Assembly: GCA_947594085.1 (NCBI GenBank)
Contig: CANQEB010000074.1
Coordinates: 1 to 10,051 of the forward strand
Origin: an uncultured Lachnospiraceae bacterium
GTDB taxonomy: Bacteria > Bacillota > Clostridia > Lachnospirales > Lachnospiraceae
Reading direction: 5' to 3'
Length of the DNA: 10,051 nt
The position numbers were made by a program, and so were the translations under genes. The notes beneath the pieces are model-generated. The model was not told where the DNA came from, did no database searches, and saw nothing but the letters and a program-made list of their open reading frames with translations. Below, piece after piece: positions 1 through 7,612 of this stretch (the first letter of the stretch is position 1; each line of letters starts with the position of its first letter).

Positions 1-255
1 CTGTCTTTTTCGGAAATGGAAGCAATAATCCATATATTTGATGAGTTGAATGGCTCCGAAGGGATTCTAGTAGCAAGCAAAATTGCTGACCGCGTTGGAA
101 TTACCCGTTCCGTGATCGTCAATGCGCTGCGCAAGTTTGAAAGCGCGGGCGTCATTGAATCCAGATCCTCCGGAATGAAGGGAACTTACATTAAGGTCCT
201 GAATGACGTCGTCTTCGACGAGTTGGCAGAGATCCGTAAGTCCCGCAATATCTGA
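1..255 (+). CDS. codY: CodY transcriptional repressor, C-terminal part (5' end outside window)
   Basis: The frame is open from base 1, so this is the last 84 codons of a longer gene. CodY is the global GTP- and branched-chain-amino-acid-sensing repressor of Firmicutes; its N-terminal GAF sensor is not in the window. What remains is the DNA-binding winged helix-turn-helix. The run [20 protein letters not shown], followed by [20 protein letters not shown], is almost the family consensus and contains the recognition helix and the wing. The protein ends KSRNI with a TGA at 253-255, and a strong hairpin terminator follows, so codY ends its own transcript. Nothing looks damaged. Family identity is near certain from the helix-turn-helix; full length cannot be judged. 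Confidence 0.95.
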   Translation: MSFSEMEAIIHIFDELNGSEGILVASKIADRVGITRSVIVNALRKFESAGVIESRSSGMKGTYIKVLNDVVFDELAEIRKSRNI

Positions 256-279
256 CTTAGAAATACATGGTTTTTCATG

Positions 280-307
280 GATGTCCGTCGTATGGCGGAC
301 ATCTTTT
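280..307 (+). terminator. Intrinsic terminator of codY
   Basis: GATGTCCG (280-287) pairs with CGGACATC (296-303). The stem extends inward through T288-G295 and C289-G294 to a GTAT loop, giving about 10 bp, and TTTT follows at 304-307. It lies 24 bases after the codY stop and separates codY from the heat-shock operon. Confidence 0.85.
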
Positions 308-309
308 GT

Positions 310-469
310 GTTAAAAGTGGCTGTTTCCTCGGTGTTTTCGAGTAAATGATTTTGCGCAAACGACATATTTGTTATAGAAAAGAAAAAGAATACATGAGAA
401 AAATAAAGAAAAATAGAGATAAAGGAAGATTTAGTAATAAAACTATAGAATTTATCGTTGTAATAGAAG
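310..469. other. AT-rich intergenic spacer before the groESL promoter
   Basis: This gene-free stretch between the codY terminator and the groESL promoter is strongly AT-rich, with many A runs on the plus strand. I see no convincing open reading frame with a ribosome binding site, no RNA gene and no strong hairpin. The richness in A could act as an upstream promoter element for groESL, but that is inference. Confidence 0.5.
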
Positions 470-498
470 TTGCAATATTTACATAATTTAACTAATAT
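470..498 (+). promoter_or_regulatory. Sigma-A-type promoter of groESL
   Basis: The -35 box TTGCAA (470-475) and the -10 box TAATAT (493-498) are separated by exactly 17 bases, in very AT-rich surroundings. The predicted start, near 505, falls just before CIRCE, so HrcA bound there would block initiation or clearance. This is the usual arrangement for HrcA-controlled operons. Confidence 0.75.
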
Positions 499-509
499 AG
501 GGTTGTTCG

Positions 510-536
510 TTAGCACTCGATTGAAATGAGTGCTAA
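510..536 (+). promoter_or_regulatory. CIRCE operator (HrcA binding site)
   Basis: TTAGCACTC (510-518), a 9-base spacer and GAGTGCTAA (528-536) form a perfect match to the canonical 9-9-9 CIRCE inverted repeat. HrcA binds it and represses groESL at normal temperature; GroEL is known to help keep HrcA active. It lies in the 5' untranslated leader, 37 bases before the groES start. hrcA itself is not in the window. Confidence 0.97.
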
Positions 537-573
537 TAAGGAAAAGAAATCAACATCTAAGGAGGAGTTCAAT

Positions 574-858
574 ATGAAGTTAGTACCATTGGGCGACAGG
601 GTTGTGCTGAAACAGTTCGAAGCAGAAGAGACGACGAAGTCCGGAATCATTCTGACGAGTAAGACGCAGGAGAAGCCGCAGGAGGCAGAGGTCATCGCGG
701 TAGGGCCGGGCGGAATGGTAGACGGCAAGGAAGTAACCATGCAGGTGAAGAAGGGCGATAAGGTAATTTACTCCAAGTACGCGGGCAATGAAGTGAAGCT
801 CGGCGAGGATGAGTACATTATCGTGAAGCAGAGCGATATTCTGGCGATCGTGAAGTAA
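574..858 (+). CDS. groES: Co-chaperonin GroES (Hsp10)
   Basis: This 94-residue protein is normal length for GroES. It forms the seven-subunit lid that closes the GroEL chamber and triggers substrate release into it. The N-terminus KLVPLGDRVVLK is the family signature. The mobile loop (about residues 17-33) carries the GroEL-contacting hydrophobic tripeptide as I25-I26-L27. A GPGG turn corresponds to the roof region, and the protein ends in DILAIVK. The start at 574 is chosen because AAGGAGGAG (559-567) sits 6 bases before it. An in-frame ATG at 526 would begin inside CIRCE and add 16 residues absent from the family. groEL follows after 102 bases in the same operon. Expression should be heat-inducible through HrcA. 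Confidence 0.97.
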   Translation: MKLVPLGDRVVLKQFEAEETTKSGIILTSKTQEKPQEAEVIAVGPGGMVDGKEVTMQVKKGDKVIYSKYAGNEVKLGEDEYIIVKQSDILAIVK

Positions 859-888
859 GTTTTAGAAGGACAGTCAGTGAGACATCGG

Positions 889-914
889 CTGCGGTGGACA
901 GAACGAGACCGCAG
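889..914 (+). other. Intercistronic stem-loop between groES and groEL
   Basis: CTGCGGT (889-895) and ACCGCAG (908-914) form a perfect 7-bp GC-rich stem with a 12-base loop, 30 bases after the groES stop. No T run follows, so it is not an ordinary terminator. Stem-loops between groES and groEL are known in some bacteria as mRNA processing or stability sites. Here that role is an inference from position only. Confidence 0.5.
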
Positions 915-954
915 GGTGAGCATTTACCAAAATATAACAAATACAGGAGGCTAA

Positions 955-2586
<1,632 letters not shown>

Positions 2587-2592
2587 TAAACC

Positions 2593-2715
2593 TGAGCCAT
2601 GCAAAATCGGCGTAGGACGAAGGAACCATTTATGGTTCCTTTTGTCATTCGTCGATTTTATTTGGCGAAGCCAAACAGCGAGAAAGCGATAGCTTTCGAG
2701 CTGGGGCATGGCTCA
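2593..2715 (+). repeat. Structured repeat copy 1, cloverleaf-like, closed by a 10-bp inverted repeat
   Basis: This is the most complete of three related copies. TGAGCCATGC (2593-2602) and GCATGGCTCA (2706-2715) form a perfect 10-bp closing stem. Inside are three arms with almost no unpaired bases between them. Arm A is AAAATCG/CGATTTT (2603-2609/2653-2659), enclosing the hairpin GGAACC-ATTTAT-GGTTCC. Arm B is TTTGGC-GAA-GCCAAA (2661-2675). Arm C (2676-2703) is CAGC, GA, GAAAGC, loop GATA, GCTTTC, GA, GCTG, with tandem G-A mismatches. The 25 bases at 2638-2662 recur exactly in copy 3. It begins 7 bases after the groEL stop, so it would form the 3' end of groESL mRNA. It has no transposase and I do not recognise its family. 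Confidence 0.85.
2620..2643 (+). terminator. Probable groESL terminator (ATTTAT-loop hairpin in repeat copy 1)
   Basis: AAGGAACC (2620-2627) pairs with GGTTCCTT (2634-2641) across an ATTTAT loop, and TTTT occupies 2640-2643. The T run is short and partly inside the stem, so efficiency is uncertain. It is nevertheless the only terminator-like hairpin close behind groEL. Confidence 0.65.
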
Positions 2716-2755
2716 CAAGTTCAAGCGTACATAACGGATACGCGGCTCAGTAATA

Positions 2756-2820
2756 TGCCGGATGATTCGGCGAATGCCGAACAGCGAGAAAGCGCCAGCT
2801 TTCGAGCGGATGGCACGGCA
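2756..2820 (+). repeat. Structured repeat copy 2, lacking the ATTTAT hairpin
   Basis: This partial copy keeps arm B as TTCGGC-GAAT-GCCGAA (2766-2781) and arm C at 2782-2809: CAGC, GA, GAAAGC, loop GCCA, GCTTTC, GA, GCGG. Bases 2765-2795 are identical to 2878-2908 of copy 3 (31 bases). A short outer stem, TGCCG (2756-2760) with CGGCA (2816-2820), closes it. The ATTTAT hairpin is absent. A GCGTAC at 2725-2730, shared with copy 3, and a small GCGTA/TACGC hairpin (2725-2743) may be diverged remains of the left part, so the left edge is uncertain. Confidence 0.75.
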
Positions 2821-2821
2821 A

Positions 2822-2941
2822 AAAGTATAGGCGTACAAAGGGGCCATTTATGGTCCCTTTTGTCATTCGTCGATTTTATTCGGCGAATGCCGAACAGCGA
2901 GAAAGCGCTAGCTTTCTCGCTGAGCCCCGCCCCGGTACTTT
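2822..2941 (+). repeat. Structured repeat copy 3
   Basis: This copy has the same order of hairpins as copy 1. The first is GGGGCC-ATTTAT-GGTCCC (2840-2857), then TTCGGC-GAAT-GCCGAA (2879-2894). Arm C is a perfect 12-bp stem: CAGCGAGAAAGC (2895-2906), loop GCTA, GCTTTCTCGCTG (2911-2922). An imperfect outer stem is possible: 2822-2831 with 2932-2941 gives eight Watson-Crick pairs, one G-T and one A-G mismatch. Its sequence is unlike the closing stem of copy 1. It starts 2 bases after copy 2 ends, and a promoter begins at its right edge. Confidence 0.82.
2837..2861 (+). terminator. Terminator-like ATTTAT-loop hairpin in repeat copy 3
   Basis: AAAGGGGCC (2837-2845) pairs with GGTCCCTTT (2852-2860), with one G-T pair, across an ATTTAT loop, and TTTT lies at 2858-2861. 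It would back up the copy 1 hairpin for groESL readthrough. Confidence 0.55.
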
Positions 2942-2942
2942 G

Positions 2943-2971
2943 TTGCATTTATGTGCAATTCAAAGTATAAT
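2943..2971 (+). promoter_or_regulatory. Strong promoter at the right edge of repeat copy 3
   Basis: TTGCAT (2943-2948) and a perfect TATAAT (2966-2971) are separated by exactly 17 bases, so initiation is expected near 2978. The -35 overlaps the inverted repeat TTGCA-TTTATG-TGCAA (2943-2958), which could be an operator. The next gene starts 150 bases later and has a closer promoter of its own, so this may be a tandem promoter or may drive a short RNA. Confidence 0.65.
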
Positions 2972-3039
2972 AGACATGCATTTTTGCAGATATGGTAAAT
3001 GTGGAATGAAAATCTAAGCAGATGTAAAGGCACATTTTA

Positions 3040-3068
3040 TAGACGATTATTTTTATCTGTGCTATACT
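3040..3068 (+). promoter_or_regulatory. Promoter of the small membrane protein gene, extended -10 type
   Basis: TATACT (3063-3068) is preceded by TGC (3060-3062), giving an extended -10. TAGACG (3040-3045), a 4 of 6 match to the -35 consensus, lies 17 bases upstream. Initiation is expected near 3075, just before a small leader hairpin, TCCCT (3083-3087) with AGGGA (3095-3099). Confidence 0.65.
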
Positions 3069-3127
3069 ATTTTATAAACATATCCCTCGATAACAGGGAC
3101 AAGTAAAGAACAGAGAGGACGAAAGCT

Positions 3128-3634
3128 ATGAGTGATCTTTATCAGGAAATTCTTATCTCGCGAGAAACACCGTTTGTGAACAAAGTCATAAAGGTTGCGG
3201 CATATGCCGTGACTGCGATTTTTATTCTCGGAGGGTTCATGCTGCTCAACCCGCTGTTTCTCATCCCGGGAGTTGCGATGGCAATCTGCTGCTACATCTT
3301 CCTGCCGAGACTGGATGTCGAATATGAGTATTTGTATGTGAACGGCGAGTTAGACATCGACGCGATTTATTCGAAGCAGAAGCGCAAGAGAATTGCAGGC
3401 TACGACATGGAGGAGCTCGAGATCCTTGCGCCGTCCACGTCCCACGCACTGGATTCTTATAAGAACCAGCAAGGCGTGAAGATTCGTGATTTCACGTCGA
3501 GAGATCCTCAGGCGCAGTCCTACACGCTTGTTTTCAGCAAGGAGGGAAAGAGGGACATCATCAAGGTGGAGCTCAATGATGTGATCTTGGGCGATATCCG
3601 CAGAATTGCTCCGCGCAAGGTGAATGCGTTTTAA
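3128..3634 (+). CDS. Small membrane protein of unknown function, resembling DUF6106 proteins
   Basis: This is a 168-residue protein. Residues about 20-40 and 43-61 are two closely spaced hydrophobic segments separated by an N-P turn, which predicts a membrane hairpin. The rest is a soluble domain beginning LDVEYEYLYVNGELDIDAIY and rich in alternating charged and hydrophobic residues, suggesting a mostly beta cytoplasmic domain. From memory it resembles the DUF6106 family of Lachnospiraceae and related Clostridia, whose role is unknown; I could not check this. AGAGGA (3114-3119) lies 8 bases before the ATG. It has its own promoter, and no clear terminator follows before the guaB promoter, so some readthrough into guaB is possible. 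No catalytic motif is visible. Confidence 0.85.
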   Translation: MSDLYQEILISRETPFVNKVIKVAAYAVTAIFILGGFMLLNPLFLIPGVAMAICCYIFLPRLDVEYEYLYVNGELDIDAIYSKQKRKRIAGYDMEELEILAPSTSHALDSYKNQQGVKIRDFTSRDPQAQSYTLVFSKEGKRDIIKVELNDVILGDIRRIAPRKVNAF

Positions 3635-3669
3635 GATTTTGTATTTTCGCAGTATGGCTGAATTTCTGG

Positions 3670-3698
3670 TTGACATTGAAAAGTGAATTTGTTAGAGT
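3670..3698 (+). promoter_or_regulatory. Promoter of guaB
   Basis: A perfect TTGACA (3670-3675) is followed after 17 bases by TAGAGT (3693-3698), a 4 of 6 match to the -10 consensus. Initiation is expected near 3705, leaving a leader of about 55 bases with no riboswitch-like fold that I can see. Confidence 0.7.
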
Positions 3699-3716
3699 AT
3701 TTATTCAAACAGATAA

Positions 3717-5210
<1,494 letters not shown>

Positions 5211-5224
5211 AAATAAGCCGTGCA

Positions 5225-5244
5225 CAGTCGCTATGTGCCGACTG
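5225..5244 (+). other. Small stem-loop between guaB and the amidase gene
   Basis: CAGTCG (5225-5230) pairs with CGACTG (5239-5244) across an 8-base loop, with no T run after it. It is too weak to call a terminator. It may only modulate readthrough from guaB. Confidence 0.35.
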
Positions 5245-5267
5245 GCTAGTGGAGTTGAAGCAATCGT

Positions 5268-5996
5268 ATGGATGACAGACAATCAGAAAGGAAAAAGAGG
5301 ATCAGGTGGGGACGATTCCTGCTTTGGATATGCGTCACGGCAGTGACAGTGATGGTAGTCTGGATCTTGCTGCAGCTTGTCCCGAAGGAAGACGAGAACG
5401 TGGATGTTCTTCTGGATACGCCGGTAGAGCTGGAGACAGAGCAGCAGACGGAGACCGAGATTGAGACGGAGTACGCTGTGCCGATGCCGGATATCGATGA
5501 GCAGCTTCTTACGATCAATGACTATTCCAGGCCCGGTGAGAAGACCGATGCACTGGAGTACATCGTGATCCACTATCTCGCGAACCCGCGGACGACGGCC
5601 CAGCAGAATCATGATTATTTTGAGAGCCTCAAGGATTTGCAGGATACATCGATGAGCGCGAATTTCATCGTCGGTATCGACGGAGAGATCATTGAGTGCG
5701 TACCGCCGGGTGAGATTGCGTACGCATCCAACTCGATGAATCATCTGTCGATATCGATTGAGAATTGCCATCTGGATAAGACGGGTCGTTTTACGCAGGA
5801 AACCTACAATTCCTGTGTGCATCTGACCGCATATCTCGCAGAAAAATACGGAATTGACCGGGAGCATATTATCCGCCATTATGACGTGACCGGCAAGGAA
5901 TGTCCGTTGTACTATGTAGAGCATGAAGATAAGTGGGAAGCGTTCCGTGATGACGTGATGGCCTATATCGAGGAGTGTAAAAAGTCTGTCGGATAA
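5268..5996 (+). CDS. Membrane-anchored N-acetylmuramoyl-L-alanine amidase (Amidase_2/PGRP fold)
   Basis: The predicted product cleaves the bond between N-acetylmuramic acid and L-alanine in peptidoglycan. Of 242 residues, a basic N-terminus (RKKRIRWGR) precedes one hydrophobic segment at about 16-38. With no clear signal cleavage site, this suggests an anchor with the enzyme outside. An acidic, Glu/Thr-rich linker (about 40-75) leads to the catalytic domain. The zinc site of T7-lysozyme-like amidases is complete: H102 in IVIHY, H204 in RHYD, and C212 in GKECP, with K210 at the position of the catalytic lysine. No cell-wall-binding repeats are present. A TGA at 5256-5258 blocks any upstream extension. 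The ribosome binding site is weak (GGAG 5251-5254, or GAAG 5257-5260). No promoter is obvious, so it is probably transcribed from guaB. Confidence 0.92.
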   Translation: MDDRQSERKKRIRWGRFLLWICVTAVTVMVVWILLQLVPKEDENVDVLLDTPVELETEQQTETEIETEYAVPMPDIDEQLLTINDYSRPGEKTDALEYIVIHYLANPRTTAQQNHDYFESLKDLQDTSMSANFIVGIDGEIIECVPPGEIAYASNSMNHLSISIENCHLDKTGRFTQETYNSCVHLTAYLAEKYGIDREHIIRHYDVTGKECPLYYVEHEDKWEAFRDDVMAYIEECKKSVG

Positions 5997-6007
5997 GGTT
6001 AATATGA

Positions 6008-7513
6008 ATGATGATAAAAGAATATTATAAGCAAATCTGCGCAGGCGATCAGGTACGGCAAAATCTGATTGCGTTGCGCGATGAGCTGAAGGAAGAGAAA
6101 AAGAGAAGAGAATTCGCGTATCTGCTCGGAGGTGACTTCTCGAAGCTGTGTGAACTTCTGGGGGATGCGGACCCGAAGGTTCGCAGGAACGCAGCATCTA
6201 TTATGGGAAAAATGGAATCGGAAGACTTGCTTCCGATTCTTTTTGACGCGTACAACAAAGAAAAGACGTTGTTTATTCGGGCGGACTACTTGAAGGCAAT
6301 GAGTGGGATGGACTATCGGTCGGTGCTTGGCAGCCTCAAGGAGCGCCTCGCGCAGCTTCGGGAAGCGGAAATCCTGCCAGAAGAGAGCAAGCATGTCCGG
6401 GAAGAGATTCATGCCTTGCAGGAGATGGTGTCGCGATATGAGAAGCGAGAATCACATCGCTTTACGGGGTGGAAGGAACCGCTGGAGCTTATCCTGGTCA
6501 CAAACCGTTGTCAACGGGAGGTGACGGCACGCCAGATCAAGACAGGGAAGGTCACGATGCTCGCAGGGGGGATCCGTGTACAAAACGCGCAGGTGGGCGA
6601 GCTGTGCCCGATTCGCACATATCGTGAGATGCTGTTCCCCTTGGAGTCGGAGGAGTCTTTGGGGAATTTTGTCACAGGGCAAGGTATGATTGACGATCGA
6701 ATCGGTGCCGCACTCGCAGAGTCCGTGCTGAAATTAGCTCGAAAACTGCATCAGGGTGATGAAACCTTTACGTTCCGGCTTGAGTGGAAGAGTAAGACGG
6801 AGCGTGAGCGCAAGGGCGCGCTCCTGCGAAGAATTTCGGATGCGCTAGAGCGTGGTTCCGGTGACGCATTGATCAATTCAGTGTCGAATTATGAGCTGGA
6901 GCTTCGTCTGCTAGAGCGCAGGGATGGCACATTTTTGCCGATGATAAAATTTTGCACGATTCCTGATACGCGGTTCGCCTATCGGCGTGAATCGATAGCG
7001 GCTTCTATTGCGCCTGTGAACGCCGCGCTTGTGGCAGAGCTCGCGCGCCCATATTTGAAGGAGAACGCTCAGGTGTTGGATCCGTTTTGTGGGGTCGGTA
7101 CAATGCTGATTGAGCGAGATCGGGCCGTAAAAGCCGGGATCATGTATGGGGTTGACATTTACGGTGAGGCGATTGAAAAGGCCAGGATCAATACAGAACG
7201 CGCGGGACGCCAGATATATTATGTCAACAAAGATTTTTTTGAGTTTGAACACGGATATCGGTTTGATGAGATTATCACGGATCTGCCGCAGGTGACGGCA
7301 AATCATCCGATACAGGAGATTCGTGAATTATACCGGGATTTTTTTGAAATTGCGGGCGGATACCTCCAACCGGAGGCGTTGCTTGTCCTTTATACAACAG
7401 AGCCGCAGCTTGTAATAGAAGCGCTTAAGGGTCGCGGAGGGTATAAGATAGCAGAAAAGCATACCATAAACGAGAAAAACGGGGCAGGAGTGTTTATTAT
7501 CATTAAGAAGTAA
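6008..7513 (+). CDS. HEAT-repeat protein fused to a UPF0020/THUMP-type SAM-dependent RNA methyltransferase
   Basis: This is a 501-residue, two-part protein. Residues about 35-115 look like HEAT-type helical repeats (LLGDADPKVRRNAASIMGKM followed by a second helical pair). A middle region (about 150-320) looks like a diverged THUMP-type RNA-binding segment. The C-terminal Rossmann methyltransferase has motif I VLDPFCGVGTMLIE (from residue 356), then GVDIYGEAIEKARINTE for the SAM ribose, and motif IV ITDLPQ with D425-L426-P427. Related tRNA N2-guanosine and 23S rRNA enzymes usually have (D/N)PPY or DLPFG here, so the fourth residue is unusual. RNA modification is the likely role; the target is unknown. 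AAGGT (5995-5999) overlaps the amidase stop, implying translational coupling. ATGs at 6008 and 6011 are both possible starts. Confidence 0.85.
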   Translation: MMIKEYYKQICAGDQVRQNLIALRDELKEEKKRREFAYLLGGDFSKLCELLGDADPKVRRNAASIMGKMESEDLLPILFDAYNKEKTLFIRADYLKAMSGMDYRSVLGSLKERLAQLREAEILPEESKHVREEIHALQEMVSRYEKRESHRFTGWKEPLELILVTNRCQREVTARQIKTGKVTMLAGGIRVQNAQVGELCPIRTYREMLFPLESEESLGNFVTGQGMIDDRIGAALAESVLKLARKLHQGDETFTFRLEWKSKTERERKGALLRRISDALERGSGDALINSVSNYELELRLLERRDGTFLPMIKFCTIPDTRFAYRRESIAASIAPVNAALVAELARPYLKENAQVLDPFCGVGTMLIERDRAVKAGIMYGVDIYGEAIEKARINTERAGRQIYYVNKDFFEFEHGYRFDEIITDLPQVTANHPIQEIRELYRDFFEIAGGYLQPEALLVLYTTEPQLVIEALKGRGGYKIAEKHTINEKNGAGVFIIIKK

Positions 7514-7612
7514 TGCCGGATCGGTACACAAATAGGCGGCAGATCAAACTCCTTTCCCGCATGCAACTGCAATAGTTACCAGTTTTGGTTGAACATAGGG
7601 AGAGGGAGAGAT

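Noticed and set aside
67..516. 149-codon minus-strand frame across codY, the spacer and CIRCE
   Set aside because: It would start inside the groESL operator and run antisense through codY; its Phe/Ile-rich part merely reflects the A-rich spacer.
526..573. Upstream ATG for groES
   Set aside because: It lies within CIRCE and adds 16 residues not found in GroES; the ATG at 574 has an ideal Shine-Dalgarno.
2593..2941. CRISPR-like array
   Set aside because: Only three unequal copies, internally palindromic, with irregular spacing and no cas genes nearby.
2599..2970. 123-codon plus-strand frame through the repeats, with repeated NSEKA-AF peptides
   Set aside because: The peptide repeats simply translate the nucleotide repeats. 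There is no ribosome binding site and the frame crosses terminator hairpins. Both strands are open here, which argues for absence of stops in a structured repeat, not for coding.
2976..3017. 13-codon leaderless reading frame at the predicted start of the 2943-2971 promoter
   Set aside because: It has no ribosome binding site and is too short to distinguish from chance; mentioned only with the promoter finding.
5283..6197. 304-codon minus-strand open frame across the amidase gene
   Set aside because: It overlaps two genes with strong family matches and shared spacing, and has no recognisable domain.
7589..7612. Upstream TTG start for the MATE gene
   Set aside because: The purine-rich ribosome binding site lies downstream of it and is well placed for the ATG at 7613.
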